From NCBI RefSeq assembly GCF_001305965.1, contig NZ_JXQC01000003.1, positions 2,814,861-2,878,860 on the forward strand: a stretch of DNA of 64,000 bases, in the 5' to 3' direction. The notes beneath the pieces are model-generated. The model was not told the DNA's origin. It worked only from the letters and a program-made list of their open reading frames with translations, and did not search any database. The DNA comes from Erythrobacter sp. SG61-1L (GTDB lineage Bacteria; Pseudomonadota; Alphaproteobacteria; Sphingomonadales; Sphingomonadaceae). The position numbers and the translations under genes were made by a program. Position 1 is the stretch's first letter, and each line of letters starts with the position of its first letter. This document shows positions 25,378 through 34,710 of the stretch, piece by piece.

Positions 25378-26585
25378 GCACCGAGACCCTGACCCGCAAG
25401 GCGGACTTTCCCGGCCTGTTGAATGCCGATGGCGGCGAATGGCATTATCTCGATACGGCGGCAACGGCGCAGAAGCCCATTGCCGTGATCGAGGCGGTCA
25501 GCCGCGCATTGGGGCAGGATTACGCCACGGTTCACCGGGGGGTCTATGCCCGCTCGGCCGAGATGACGCTCGCCTTCGAAGAGGCGCGGCGCAAGGTGGC
25601 GCGCTTCATTGGCGGGCAGGAGGACGAAATCGTCTTCACGCGCGGCGCGACCGAGGCGATCAATCTGGTGGCGGCAACATGGGGCGCGGCCAATCTTCGG
25701 CCGGGCGACCGTATTTTGCTCTCCACGCTGGAGCATCATTCCAACATCGTGCCCTGGCAGCTGGTGGCGCAGCGGACCGGCGCGATCATCGATGTCTGCC
25801 CGCTGACCGAGGACGGCCGGATCGATCTCGACGCGGCCGAGGCAATGTTGACGTCTGCGCACAAGCTGGTCGCCTTCGCCCATGTCTCCAACGTGCTCGG
25901 GTCCGAACTGGATGCCGCGCGCGCGGTCACTCTGGCCCATGCGGTCGGCGCGAAGATTCTGCTCGACGGGTGCCAGGCCGTCCCGCGCCTCAAAGTGGAT
26001 GTCGCGGCGCTGGGCTGCGATTTCTATGCCTTCTCGGCGCACAAGCTCTATGGCCCCACCGGCATTGGCGCGCTGTGGGCCCGGCGCGAGATCCTGGCCG
26101 ACATGCCCCCCTATCAGGGCGGCGGCGCGATGATCGACAAGGTGACCTTCGAACGCACCACCTACGCCCCTGCCCCGCAGCGTTTCGAGGCAGGCACGCC
26201 TGCCATTGTCGAGGCGATCGGCTTTGGCGCGGCGGTGGATTACCTCTCGGAAATCGGGCTGGACGTGGCCGAGCGGCATGAACGCGAACTGGTGGCGAAG
26301 CTGCGCGGCGAATTGCGCGCGATGAACGACGTCACCCTGTTCGGGCCGGAACAGTCGGCTGGCATCGTCAGTTTCGCACTTGATGGCATTCATCCCCACG
26401 ATCTCGGCACGATCCTCGATGAGGCGAATGTCGCGATCCGGGCGGGCCATCATTGCGCGCAGCCTTTGATGGATCATCTGGGCGTGCCCGCCACCGCGCG
26501 GGCCAGCTTCGGTATTTACAGTGACGAAAGCGATATTGCGGCCCTGCTGGCCGGTATCGAGCGGACCAAGAGGATTTTCGGATGA
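25374..26585 (+). CDS. sufS: cysteine desulfurase SufS
   Basis: The 403-residue PLP enzyme (aminotransferase class V, group II desulfurase) takes sulfur from cysteine for Fe-S assembly. PLP Lys is K224 in FYAFSAHKLYGPTG; the catalytic Cys is C361 in RAGHHCAQPLM. GCQAVPRLKVDVAALGCDF and ATVHRGVYARSAEM are typical of SufS. No SufE or SufU sulfur acceptor is encoded in this cluster, so the acceptor must lie elsewhere. It overlaps sufD and the DUF59 gene by 4 nt each. Confidence 0.96.
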   Translation: MSTETLTRKADFPGLLNADGGEWHYLDTAATAQKPIAVIEAVSRALGQDYATVHRGVYARSAEMTLAFEEARRKVARFIGGQEDEIVFTRGATEAINLVAATWGAANLRPGDRILLSTLEHHSNIVPWQLVAQRTGAIIDVCPLTEDGRIDLDAAEAMLTSAHKLVAFAHVSNVLGSELDAARAVTLAHAVGAKILLDGCQAVPRLKVDVAALGCDFYAFSAHKLYGPTGIGALWARREILADMPPYQGGGAMIDKVTFERTTYAPAPQRFEAGTPAIVEAIGFGAAVDYLSEIGLDVAERHERELVAKLRGELRAMNDVTLFGPEQSAGIVSFALDGIHPHDLGTILDEANVAIRAGHHCAQPLMDHLGVPATARASFGIYSDESDIAALLAGIERTKRIFG

Positions 26586-27073
26586 GCGAGGAAGCGGACA
26601 AGGGCTTCACCGTGGAAGAAGTTGCCAGCGTGGATGCGCCGCCGCGCGCGCGCGTCGATCTGGAAAACACGCCGGACGAAACGCCCGTAGAAAAGCTGGA
26701 GCGCAAGCGCGACTATCTCGAAGGCTTCCTGGCGCAGAAGCCGGAAGGCGCCAATGCGGGCGATCCGGGTGGTGCGCTGTATGAAGCGGTGATCACCTCG
26801 CTGAAGGAAATCTACGATCCGGAAATCCCGGTGAACATCTACGATCTGGGCCTGATCTACGGCGTGGACGTTTCGGAAGATGGCGATGCCGTGGTGACGA
26901 TGACGCTCACTACCCCGCATTGCCCCGTGGCCGAAAGCATGCCAGGCGAAGTGGAACTGCGCGTGGGCGCGGTGCCGGGCATTCGCGATGCCGAAGTGAA
27001 TCTCGTCTGGGATCCGCCGTGGGATCCGGCCAAGATGAGCGACGAGGCCCGGCTCGAACTGGGGATGCTGTGA
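26582..27073 (+). CDS. sufT: SUF system DUF59 protein (SufT/MIP18-like)
   Basis: A 163-residue protein with a disordered, acidic first ~50 residues and a DUF59/MIP18 domain: YEAVITSLKEIYDPEIPVNIYDLGLIYGVDV (61-91), VTMTLTTPHCPVAESMPGEVE with the conserved Cys, and VWDPPWDPAKMSDEARLELGML at the end. This type acts in maturation of Fe-S proteins. Its place between sufS and the A-type carrier gene fits that role. Overlaps: ATGA with sufS, TGATG with the downstream gene. Confidence 0.92.
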   Translation: MSEEADKGFTVEEVASVDAPPRARVDLENTPDETPVEKLERKRDYLEGFLAQKPEGANAGDPGGALYEAVITSLKEIYDPEIPVNIYDLGLIYGVDVSEDGDAVVTMTLTTPHCPVAESMPGEVELRVGAVPGIRDAEVNLVWDPPWDPAKMSDEARLELGML

Positions 27074-27429
27074 TGGCCGAAACCCAAACCCGCCAGCGCC
27101 CTGCCGCTGTCATTCTCACTCCCGGCGCGGAAGCGCGCATTGCGGAACTGATGGCGAATGCGCCGGAAGGGGCAATCGGGGTGAAGCTTTCCACTCCGCG
27201 CCGGGGCTGTTCCGGCCTTGCCTATTCGGTCGACTATGTGAACGAGGCCGTTCCCTTCGACGAGCGGATCGAAACGCCGGGCGGCACTTTCTTCATCGAC
27301 GGGGCGAGCGTGCTCTACCTCGTCGGTTCGATCATGGACTGGAAGGAAGACGATTTTTCGGCCGGCTTCGTGTTCGACAACCCGAATGCCAAGGGTTCCT
27401 GCGGCTGCGGGGAAAGCTTCACCGTCTGA
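27073..27429 (+). CDS. sufA: A-type Fe-S carrier (HesB/IscA/SufA)
   Basis: The 118-residue protein has the three conserved cysteines of A-type carriers, C46 (RRGCSGLAY) and C110/C112 (SCGCGESF), which hold a transferable Fe-S cluster. It is the last gene of the suf operon, with its ATG overlapping the previous stop by one base. It receives clusters from SufBCD and hands them to target proteins. A GGCGGC/GCCGCC hairpin lies right after the stop and overlaps the end of the convergent gene. Confidence 0.95.
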   Translation: MAETQTRQRPAAVILTPGAEARIAELMANAPEGAIGVKLSTPRRGCSGLAYSVDYVNEAVPFDERIETPGGTFFIDGASVLYLVGSIMDWKEDDFSAGFVFDNPNAKGSCGCGESFTV

Positions 27430-27450
27430 CCGAACGGCGGCCGACAGGGA

Positions 27451-28389
27451 TCAGCCGCCGAATTCTTCCTCGATGAAGTCAAGCAGGGCGCGGTCCAGTT
27501 CGTCCAGCTGGCCGTTGGCGTCCATCTGCGCGTCGAGCCAGTCCTGTTCGTCCAGATCGATCTGGCGGGCGGCTTCCACCATGTCGGCATGGTTTTGCGC
27601 CGTGTCCTTGCGGCCGAACACGGAACCGAAGGCGTTCGGCATGCTGCGCACCATGCGGCCGAAGAAGCGGCCGGTGCTGGCGCGATTATCGGCAATGAAG
27701 GCTTCCAGTTCCTTGGCCCGCGCATGGTCGAGCTGCGCATTGCGGCTGGTGAAGCCCATCAGGTAATTGCCCACGCCCTGCACGAACAGGCGCGTCCATT
27801 CGGCGGAATTGGGCTTGCCGAGCGTGGCGTCCTTGATGCGGAACAGCATTTCCGCATCTTCGCGGCTGGCGGATGCGGCGCCCAGCCCGCCGCTGGAAAA
27901 GATGATCCGGCGCAGCAGGCGGCATTCGGCATCGGTAATGTGCTGATCGGAAAGGGCGCCGCCGTCGCGGGTCGGGCCAGTGCCCAGCAGCACTGCATGT
28001 TCGATCTGCTTCAGTGCATAATGCTTGAGGCTTGCGGGCACATTGATGGCGCGTTCCATCACCCGCACCAGCAGTTCCAGTTCGGCCATGCTTTCAAGCT
28101 GGCCATCCTTGTCCAGCGCCTCGATTAGCCAGGCAGCCTCGCCTTCATCGACATAACCCTTCGGCGGTGTGCCGTTGACGATGAATTCGCCCAGGGCCTC
28201 CACGAAGAAGTCCACCCATTCGGGGGTCGGATCGGCCAGCCGGCGGTTCAGTTCGAAGATCGCTTCGGCTTCGTGCAGCGTGATGTCGCCGCTTTCCCAG
28301 CCTAGCCGGCGCAGCGCGAGGATGTCTTCCGGCGTAACCTTGCCGTCTTCCGCCACCTGTGCGGCAAGATTGCTGAACTGGACGCTCAT
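27451..28389 (-). CDS. conserved hypothetical protein with internal duplication
   Basis: A 312-residue soluble acidic protein. Two related blocks are visible: HEAEAIFELNRRLADPTPEW (39-58) with VDFFVEALGEFIVNG (59-73), and REDAEMLFRIKDATLGKPNS (176-195) with AEWTRLFVQGVGNYLMGF (196-213). A second repeat pair is DEGEAAWLIEALDKDGQLES (81-100) and DEQDWLDAQMDANGQLDELD (280-299), which look like degenerate EF-hand loops (D-x-D/N-G-x-L). I recognise it as conserved in alphaproteobacteria but know no function. It converges with the suf operon, 21 nt from the sufA stop. Confidence 0.75.
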   Translation of the reverse strand: MSVQFSNLAAQVAEDGKVTPEDILALRRLGWESGDITLHEAEAIFELNRRLADPTPEWVDFFVEALGEFIVNGTPPKGYVDEGEAAWLIEALDKDGQLESMAELELLVRVMERAINVPASLKHYALKQIEHAVLLGTGPTRDGGALSDQHITDAECRLLRRIIFSSGGLGAASASREDAEMLFRIKDATLGKPNSAEWTRLFVQGVGNYLMGFTSRNAQLDHARAKELEAFIADNRASTGRFFGRMVRSMPNAFGSVFGRKDTAQNHADMVEAARQIDLDEQDWLDAQMDANGQLDELDRALLDFIEEEFGG

Positions 28390-28457
28390 GATGATTGGCC
28401 CCTCTTCTGATCGGGGCCTTATGCCGCAACAGGCTTAATTCCGGGTTACCCCTGATT

Positions 28458-28895
28458 TCAGCGCCTGCGCAGGGCCTCCACGCAGGCCGCGCGGTCCACA
28501 TCCTGCCCGTCGCTTCCGCGCCGCGCATCCACATGCGTCGCCACCGGATCGGCGCTGTTGCCCGAAGGGTAGAGATAGATGTCGAGCACGCAGGCACTGC
28601 CGCTGAATTGCAGCTTGCGCACGTCGCCTTCCAGCAGGTCCAGCCGCGGTTGGCCGAACTGGCGCAGCAAATTGGCCGCATTGGCCCCGATCACGCCTTC
28701 CAGCCCGGGCAGGTGCATCACCTGAGGTTCCGGGCGCGGGCGGGGGACGACTTCATATTGCACCGGAGGGCGCGGGTCTTTCTGCACCGGGGGCAGCGGC
28801 TGGCTGCGCGGGCGCGGCACGGCCCCGCCGCAGGCGGAAATCAGCATGGCCAGAGTGGAAAGCAGGGCGATTGCCGCCAGATTACGCCGCGCCAT
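28458..28895 (-). CDS. small lipoprotein, function unknown
   Basis: The 145-residue product has a lipoprotein signal peptide (MARRNLAAIALLSTLAMLISAC; lipobox ISAC), a proline/arginine-rich linker (PRPRSQPLPPVQKDPRPP) and a C-terminal domain with LRQFGQPRLDLLEGDVRKLQF and a Cys pair (SACVLDIYLYP and RAACVEALRRR) that could form a disulfide in the periplasm. The fold recalls small beta domains of the SmpA/BamE type (GLEGVIGANAANLLRQFGQP), but that is weak. Its start overlaps the EI24 gene by 14 nt, so the two are co-translated. Confidence 0.78.
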   Translation of the reverse strand: MARRNLAAIALLSTLAMLISACGGAVPRPRSQPLPPVQKDPRPPVQYEVVPRPRPEPQVMHLPGLEGVIGANAANLLRQFGQPRLDLLEGDVRKLQFSGSACVLDIYLYPSGNSADPVATHVDARRGSDGQDVDRAACVEALRRR

Positions 28896-29592
28896 TCGAA
28901 GCCTTCTCCTTGCCGTGAACCAGATGCGCCGCGCTGGCGGCGCCAAGCACCGGGGCCAGGAAATTGGCGAAAGGCACTGCCAGCAGCGCGGCGGTCGCCC
29001 CACCCAGCACGAACCGTTCGCCCCGGGACAGGGGCGCGGGCGCACCCTCTGCATGGCGGTGGCGCAGCCACACCATGTCGGAAAGTTCGCGCCCCAGCAG
29101 CACGGCATTGACTGCCCAGAACAGCAAGGCGGTGCCCACCCCGGTCACCAGCAGGGCCAGCGCGAAGGGCAGCACGATCAGATTGGCCAGCAAGGCCCGC
29201 CCGACAGCGCGAAGGCTGGTGGACAATTGTTCGCTCACCGGCAGATCGCGCGCGCGGGCGGCGGCATCGGGATAATAGCGCGCCTCCACTGCCAGCACGG
29301 CTTCATCGGCATAGAAGGAAATCACGCCCATCGCGATCACGCGCCACAGCAGCCAACCGGCGATCAGCGTAACCGCAAACGATACAACGCCGCGCACACC
29401 GCCGGCGCCGGTGAAGGCTGCATCTTTCAGCCCGGCCCAAGCGAGAACCCAGTCGAGCGCGATCCACCCCAGCCAGCCGAGGATGATGAACAGGATCAGG
29501 CTTACGCCCACTGTCTTGGCCAGCAGCCGCAGGATGCGCGGATCGGCCATTTGCGCCAGTGCGCGCAGCATTGCGGAAAGGATCGAACCCAT
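28882..29592 (-). CDS. EI24-domain membrane protein
   Basis: The 236-residue protein has six or so hydrophobic helices (LLAKTVGVSLILFIILGWLGWIAL-type first segment split, VVSFAVTLIAGWLLW, ALLANLIVLPFALALLVTG, ALLFWAVNAVLLGRELSDM, GGATAALLAVPFANFLAPVLGAAS) in the EI24/CysZ-like arrangement, including the NAVLLGRELSDMVWLRHR segment. CysZ proteins help sulfate uptake; other EI24 members are uncharacterised. It is upstream of and overlaps the lipoprotein gene. ATG at 29592 starts MGSILSAMLRAL, matching the family. Confidence 0.84.
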   Translation of the reverse strand: MGSILSAMLRALAQMADPRILRLLAKTVGVSLILFIILGWLGWIALDWVLAWAGLKDAAFTGAGGVRGVVSFAVTLIAGWLLWRVIAMGVISFYADEAVLAVEARYYPDAAARARDLPVSEQLSTSLRAVGRALLANLIVLPFALALLVTGVGTALLFWAVNAVLLGRELSDMVWLRHRHAEGAPAPLSRGERFVLGGATAALLAVPFANFLAPVLGAASAAHLVHGKEKASNGAA

Positions 29593-29705
29593 CGGGCTTG
29601 CGATTGCGCGCCGCGCACGGCAAGTCAACGGCGCCTTTGCCGGTGCGTCATCGCGATTGGTGCTGCGGGCGGCGGGGCGAGTGCAAATTCGGACGAAGGA
29701 TTCCC

Positions 29706-30701
29706 ATGACCAAGCCCCGCTATGACGTGATCGCAATCGGTAATGCGATCGTCGACGTGATGTCCCCCTGCGAGGAGGAGCTGATCGAAGAGCTGGGGCT
29801 GGCCCGCGGGGGCATGACGCTGATCGACACGGACCGGGCGAAGGAACTCTACGCCGCGATGGGGCCCGCGCGCGAGATTTCGGGCGGTTCCGCCGCCAAT
29901 ACGCTGGCGGGCATTTCCGCTCTCGGCCTGCAATGTTCCTTCATCGGCCAGGTGGCGGACGATCAGCTGGGCGAAGTCTTCGCGCATGACATTCGCGCCG
30001 CCGGGATCGATTTCGATGTGGCGCCGCGCGCGGGCGATCCGCCGACGGGCCGCTGCCTGATCTTCGTCACGCCCGATGGCCAGCGCACGATGAACACCTT
30101 CCTCGGCGCCTCGCACTACCTTCCGCGCGAATCGCTGAATGTGGAAGCCGTGGCCGATGCCGCCGTGCTCTATCTCGAAGGCTATATGTGGGATCCGCAA
30201 GAGCCGCGCGCCGTGATGCGTCAGGCGATCGAGGCGGCCAAGGCGGCCGGGCGCAAGGTGGCCTTCACTCTGTCCGAAGTGTTCGTGATCGACATGCATG
30301 GCGGCGATTTCCGCGCCATGATCGATGACGGTTTGATCGACATCCTGTTCGCCAACCATCACGAACTGGCCGCGCTGACCGGCGAGGACGATCTGGAGGC
30401 CGGGATTGCAGCGCTGGCACCCAAGGTGCCGGTGCTGGTCGTCACGCGCAGCGCAGATGGCGCAGTGGCCGTGGCAGACGGGGAACGCGCCGAAGTTCCG
30501 GCCGAGCCGATTGACGAAGTGGTGGACACCACCGGCGCGGGCGATCTGTTCGCCGCGGGCTTCCTGACCGGCCATGTGCGCGGCGAAAGCCTGACCCGCT
30601 GCCTCGAAATGGGTGCGGTTGCGGCTTCCGAAATCATCTCGCATTTCGGCGCACGGCCCGAAGCGGACCTTGCCGAGCTGATGAAAAAACGATTCGGTTA
30701 G
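29706..30701 (+). CDS. PfkB-family sugar/nucleoside kinase (adenosine kinase type)
   Basis: The 331-residue protein has the ribokinase/PfkB features: YDVIAIGNAIVDVM at the N-terminus, the di-Gly ISGGSAANTLAGISALG, and the C-terminal anion-hole/catalytic motif VDTTGAGDLFAAGFL near residue 273-287 (Asp as base). Insert and length are those of the adenosine-kinase-like subgroup found in alphaproteobacteria. It phosphorylates a ribosyl substrate with ATP; substrate is not certain. It is divergent from the EI24 gene. Downstream lies a UUCG-capped hairpin (30713-30726) and a REP-like repeat. Confidence 0.9.
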   Translation: MTKPRYDVIAIGNAIVDVMSPCEEELIEELGLARGGMTLIDTDRAKELYAAMGPAREISGGSAANTLAGISALGLQCSFIGQVADDQLGEVFAHDIRAAGIDFDVAPRAGDPPTGRCLIFVTPDGQRTMNTFLGASHYLPRESLNVEAVADAAVLYLEGYMWDPQEPRAVMRQAIEAAKAAGRKVAFTLSEVFVIDMHGGDFRAMIDDGLIDILFANHHELAALTGEDDLEAGIAALAPKVPVLVVTRSADGAVAVADGERAEVPAEPIDEVVDTTGAGDLFAAGFLTGHVRGESLTRCLEMGAVAASEIISHFGARPEADLAELMKKRFG

Positions 30702-30740
30702 AATCCTTTACCGCACCTTCGGGTGCAGCATGGATACCTC

Positions 30741-30828
30741 TTCGTCATTGCGAGCGGCGAAGCCGTGAAGCAATCCAGAGTGAACCGCGTTGGGCGCAGG
30801 ATTGCTTCGCTTCGCTCGCAATGACGAA
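30741..30828. repeat. REP-like inverted repeat (TCATTGCGAGCG family)
   Basis: Left arm 30741-30776 (TTCGTCATTGCGAGCGGCGA then AGCCGTGAAGCAATCC) and right arm 30799-30828 (GGATTGCTTCGCTTCGCTCG then CAATGACGAA) are imperfect reverse complements. They would fold into a long hairpin between the convergent kinase and purD genes. This is a known dispersed palindrome type in alphaproteobacteria, distinct from the family at 14376. Confidence 0.85.
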
Positions 30829-30840
30829 AATAGGCTTCGC

Positions 30841-32148
30841 TTAGCCCAGCCGCTCGCGCGCAGCTTCGCGGGCCACTTCGCGATAGCCGATATCGTGGCG
30901 ATAGAAGCCGGTGGGGAAGTCGATCGCCGTAACCGCGCGATAGGCGGCGGACTGCGCCTCGCTCACCGTGCCGCCCAGCGCCGTGACATTGAGCACGCGC
31001 CCGCCATTGGCCACCAGGTTGCCTTCCGCGTCCAGCGCGGTGCCAGCGTGGAACACTTTGGCGCCGCCTGCTTCGGCCGCGTCGATCTTGCGGATCGCGC
31101 CGCCCTTTTCCACTTCGCCCGGATAGCCATTGGCAGCCATCACCACGGTCAGCGCGGTGCGATTGGCCAGGCGTGCCGGTTCCATGGCACCCAGGCGGTT
31201 TTCCGCACAGGCCAGCAGCAGTTCGCCCAGATCGGATTCCAGCCGCAGCATCAGCACCTGACATTCGGGATCGCCAAAGCGGCAATTATATTCGATCAGC
31301 TTCGGCCCTTCGGGCGTCAGCATCAGGCCGGCATAGAGCACGCCGGAATAGGGCGTGCCTTCATCGGCCATGGTCTTCACCGTGGGGGCGATGATCCGCG
31401 CGATTACTTCGCCGCGCAGGTTCGCATTCAGCACCGGAGCCGGGCTGTAGGCGCCCATGCCGCCCGTATTCGGCCCGGTATCGCCATCGCCCACGCGCTT
31501 GTGATCCTGTGCGGAACCGATGGACATGATGGATGCGCCGTCGGTCAGCACGAAGAAGCTGGCTTCTTCACCGGTGAGGAATTCTTCGATCACCACTTCC
31601 GCGCCCGCTTCGCCGAAAGCGCCGCCGAACATGTCGGCCAATGCTTCTTCCGCCGTCGCACGGTCTTCCGCGATCACTACGCCCTTGCCCGCGGCAAGGC
31701 CGTCAGCCTTGAGCACGTAAGGCGCCTTGAAGCGGCCGAGCGCCTCCAGCGCCTCGGCCAGCGACCTGGTGCGCACATAGCCCGCCGTGGGGATGCCAGC
31801 GCGTTCGCACAGATCCTTGGTGAAGCCCTTGCTGCCTTCCAGCTGGGCGGCGGCCTTGTTGGGGCCGAACACCGGAATACCTTCGCCGCGCAGGCTGTCG
31901 GCCAGACCGTCCACCAGCGGGGCTTCCGGCCCGATCACTACCAGGCCGATGCCCTTTTCCGCGCAGAGCGCGATCACTGCGGCATGGTCCGTCACGTCCA
32001 AAGACAGCAGCGTGGCATATTGGGCTATGCCGGGATTGCCGGGCGCGGCATAGAGCGTGCCCCCTTCCGACGCGATCAGGCGGGATTGCGCCAGCTTCCA
32101 AGCCAGAGCATGTTCGCGTCCGCCCGATCCCAGCAAAAGGATATTCAT
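30841..32148 (-). CDS. purD: phosphoribosylamine-glycine ligase
   Basis: The 435-residue ATP-grasp enzyme condenses phosphoribosylamine and glycine in purine synthesis. It begins [20 protein letters not shown], with ATP-grasp parts [19 protein letters not shown] and [33 protein letters not shown], and [22 protein letters not shown] near the metal site. ATG 32148 has GAAGGG seven bases upstream. That start overlaps the divergent xseA start: both ATG codons share the four bases CATG. An in-frame ATG at 32166 is a weaker alternative. Confidence 0.96.
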   Translation of the reverse strand: MNILLLGSGGREHALAWKLAQSRLIASEGGTLYAAPGNPGIAQYATLLSLDVTDHAAVIALCAEKGIGLVVIGPEAPLVDGLADSLRGEGIPVFGPNKAAAQLEGSKGFTKDLCERAGIPTAGYVRTRSLAEALEALGRFKAPYVLKADGLAAGKGVVIAEDRATAEEALADMFGGAFGEAGAEVVIEEFLTGEEASFFVLTDGASIMSIGSAQDHKRVGDGDTGPNTGGMGAYSPAPVLNANLRGEVIARIIAPTVKTMADEGTPYSGVLYAGLMLTPEGPKLIEYNCRFGDPECQVLMLRLESDLGELLLACAENRLGAMEPARLANRTALTVVMAANGYPGEVEKGGAIRKIDAAEAGGAKVFHAGTALDAEGNLVANGGRVLNVTALGGTVSEAQSAAYRAVTAIDFPTGFYRHDIGYREVAREAARERLG

Positions 32149-33550
32149 GTCCGGCCCTTCATTCATTAACGACGATGTTCAGGCCGGTCTCGTAGCGCGC
32201 GGCAACCCCGGGGACAACGCTGAGCCGCTCTCCATCACCGAGATTTCGGCCCAATTGAAGCGGGTAGTGGAAGATCGCTTCGGCTTCGTGCGCCTGCGCG
32301 GCGAGCTATCGGGCGTGAAGCTGGCGGCCTCCGGGCATTTGTATTGCCGCCTCAAGGACGAGAACGCCCAGATCGATGCCGTGATGTGGCGCGGCAGCGT
32401 GCAGAGGCTCGCTTTCCGCCCGGAAGACGGGATCGAGGTGGTCGCGGCTGGCAAGCTCACTACCTATGCGGGCCGTTCTTCCTATCAGATCGTGATCGAA
32501 AGCATGGAGATCGCGGGCGAAGGCGCCCTGCTGGCCCTGCTGGAAAAGACCAAGGCGCGGCTGGAGGCTGAAGGGCTGTTCCGTCCGGAACGCAAGCGCC
32601 CCCTGCCCTTCCTGCCGCGGACCATCGCGGTGGTGACATCCCCTACGGGGGCGGTGATTCGCGACATTCTTCACCGACTGGCGGATCGTTTCCCCAGCCA
32701 TGTGCTGGTCTGGCCGGTGCTGGTGCAGGGGCAAGGCTCTGCCGAACAGGTCGCGGCGGCGATTCGCGGTTTCTCGGCCATTGAGCCGGGCGGCCCGGTT
32801 CCCCGGCCCGATGTGGTAATCGTGGCGCGCGGGGGCGGATCGATCGAGGATCTGTGGAGCTTCAACGAGGAAATCGTCGTCCGCGCGATTGCTGATTGCT
32901 CGATCCCGGTCATCTCCGCCGTCGGCCACGAAACGGACACGACTTTGGCCGATTTCGCGGCTGACCGGCGTGCCCCCACTCCCACCGCTGCTGCCGAGAT
33001 GGCCGTCCCGGTGCGCGCTGAACTGGCCGCCACGCTGGACGAGCTTGCCCTGCGCAAACGCCGGGCGATCCTGCGGCCCGTGTCGCTGGGGCGGGAGAGG
33101 CTGGAAGCACGCGTTGCACGCCTGCCTCGGCCCGAAGTGCTGGTGGCGCAGGCGGCGCAGCGGCTGGACGATCTGGGCGAACGGCTCCGTCGCGGGCTGG
33201 CAGACCGGGCGCGCCAGGCGGATAGCCGGTTGCAGCTGGCTTCAGTGCGCCTCACTCCCGCTCTGCTCACTCGCCCCCTTGCCCAGCGGCAGGACAAGCT
33301 CGCCGCGCTGGAGCGTCTGCGCCTGCAACTGGACCCCAGGGCTCCGTTAAGGCGCGGTTATGTCCTCGTCAGCGATGCTTCAGGCCGTGTTGTGAAAAGT
33401 GCTGAAGATGCCCGCCAACAGCCCGTGCTCACCATTGAATTCGAGGATGGGAAGCTGGACGTATCGACTGGCGGCGCGCCCGTTCCTTCGGCGAAACGCC
33501 CGGCAAAACCGGGCAAATCCTCGCCCGAGGGGCAGGCGGAATTGTTCTGA
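32147..33550 (+). CDS. xseA: exodeoxyribonuclease VII large subunit
   Basis: The 467-residue protein has an N-terminal OB fold ([48 protein letters not shown]), the catalytic domain ([68 protein letters not shown]) and a C-terminal coiled coil. With XseB it degrades single-stranded DNA in both directions in the cytosol; xseB is not nearby. AAAAGG lies before ATG 32147. It is followed 27 nt later by the DUF2093 gene and the M23 gene. Confidence 0.95.
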   Translation: MSGPSFINDDVQAGLVARGNPGDNAEPLSITEISAQLKRVVEDRFGFVRLRGELSGVKLAASGHLYCRLKDENAQIDAVMWRGSVQRLAFRPEDGIEVVAAGKLTTYAGRSSYQIVIESMEIAGEGALLALLEKTKARLEAEGLFRPERKRPLPFLPRTIAVVTSPTGAVIRDILHRLADRFPSHVLVWPVLVQGQGSAEQVAAAIRGFSAIEPGGPVPRPDVVIVARGGGSIEDLWSFNEEIVVRAIADCSIPVISAVGHETDTTLADFAADRRAPTPTAAAEMAVPVRAELAATLDELALRKRRAILRPVSLGRERLEARVARLPRPEVLVAQAAQRLDDLGERLRRGLADRARQADSRLQLASVRLTPALLTRPLAQRQDKLAALERLRLQLDPRAPLRRGYVLVSDASGRVVKSAEDARQQPVLTIEFEDGKLDVSTGGAPVPSAKRPAKPGKSSPEGQAELF

Positions 33551-33577
33551 GGGCCCAGGATTGCTAGAGGCATGTCC

Positions 33578-33781
33578 ATGTTGATGTCATCGGGCGGCAA
33601 CCCCGCCACTCTCATTTACGGCCCCAACGGTTTTCGCGTCGCCAAGCCGGGCAAGTTCGTGATCTGCGCCGTCACTGGCGAGGAAATCCCGCTCGAGGCG
33701 CTCCGTTACTGGAGTGTTGACCGGCAGGAAGCCTATGCCAGCCCGGAAATCGCCACGCGCCGCCTCTTGGGCCAGGCGTGA
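33578..33781 (+). CDS. DUF2093 small protein
   Basis: The 67-residue protein matches DUF2093: IYGPNGFRVAKPGKFVICAVTGEEIPLEALRYWSVDRQEAYASPEIA in pieces (YGPNGFRV; CAVTGEEIPLEALRYWSV; QEAYAS). One Cys in the CAVTG turn is conserved; function unknown. Two upstream in-frame ATG options exist (33572 and 33584 downstream); I chose 33578 because AGAGG lies seven bases before it. Its stop overlaps the GTG of the M23 gene by 4 nt, so expression is coupled. Confidence 0.8.
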   Translation: MLMSSGGNPATLIYGPNGFRVAKPGKFVICAVTGEEIPLEALRYWSVDRQEAYASPEIATRRLLGQA

Positions 33782-34704
33782 AGGCGGGCCGCGCAACCCG
33801 TTTCCTGCCAGCTTTCCTTCTGCTTGCCGGCTGTCAGGCCGATGAGCCGGAGGCCCATGCCGCCACGCTCCCCGCTGCGCCGCTTTCCGCGCCCGTGGCC
33901 GAACCGACCGGGCAGGTGGAACTGCCGGTGGTCCAGCCCCTGCCCGCCACAATCGAACTGGGCGGTGAACTGACGCAGGGCGGCTGGATGCGCGGCACGC
34001 TTCCGCCCTCCACGGTCGAGGCCACACTGGATGGCACGCCCTTCCCCTTCGCGCCTGACGGATCGTTCTTCGCCGCCTTTGACCGTGATGCAGGCACCAG
34101 CGCGAAGCTCGTCGCGCGCCTTGCCGATGGCCGCGTGATCGAGCGGGAAATCGCCGTCTCGCCGCGCAAGTGGAATATCGAACACATCAATGTCGCCCGC
34201 ACGCCGGGCGGGGCCAGTGCGGATTTCATGAAAATTCGCGAGCCGGAACTGGCCCAGATCGCCACCGCGCGCGAAGTGCGCTCCGATGCGGAGGGCTGGC
34301 GGCAGAACTTCATCTGGCCTGCCAAGGGCCGCATTTCCGGCCGGTTCGGGTCCCAGCGCATCTATCGCGGAGAGCCGGGCAGCTATCATTCCGGCCTCGA
34401 CATTTCGAGCGGCACCAGCGGAACGCCCTTTGTCGCCCCGGCGGACGGAGTGGTGATTCTGGCGGCGCAGACGCCCTTCAGCCTCGAAGGGCATCTGCTG
34501 ATGATCGACCATGGCAATGGCCTCAACAGCGCCTTTCTCCATTGTTCGGAGATTTCGGTGAAGCTGGGTGACCATGTGAAACAGGGGCAGGTTATCGGGA
34601 AGATCGGCATGAGCGGTCGTGCAACCGGGCCGCATCTGCACTGGAGCCTCAAATGGCTCGATTCCCGGCTTGATCCGCTGCTGTTCCTCGGCCCGATGCC
34701 CTGA
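33778..34704 (+). CDS. M23 metallopeptidase lipoprotein
   Basis: The 308-residue product has a lipoprotein signal (lipobox LLAGC near residue 20) and a C-terminal LytM/M23 domain: QRIYRGEPGSYHSGLDISSG (zinc ligands H and D in HSGLD), VVILAAQTPFSLEGHLLMIDHGNGL, and ATGPHLHWSLKW (HxH). All catalytic residues are present, so it should cut peptidoglycan cross-links in the periplasm. The middle domain (about 60-170) is beta-rich. GTG start overlaps the DUF2093 stop. The phytase-like gene follows after 6 nt. Confidence 0.92.
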   Translation: MKAGRATRFLPAFLLLAGCQADEPEAHAATLPAAPLSAPVAEPTGQVELPVVQPLPATIELGGELTQGGWMRGTLPPSTVEATLDGTPFPFAPDGSFFAAFDRDAGTSAKLVARLADGRVIEREIAVSPRKWNIEHINVARTPGGASADFMKIREPELAQIATAREVRSDAEGWRQNFIWPAKGRISGRFGSQRIYRGEPGSYHSGLDISSGTSGTPFVAPADGVVILAAQTPFSLEGHLLMIDHGNGLNSAFLHCSEISVKLGDHVKQGQVIGKIGMSGRATGPHLHWSLKWLDSRLDPLLFLGPMP

Positions 34705-34710
34705 CGCATC

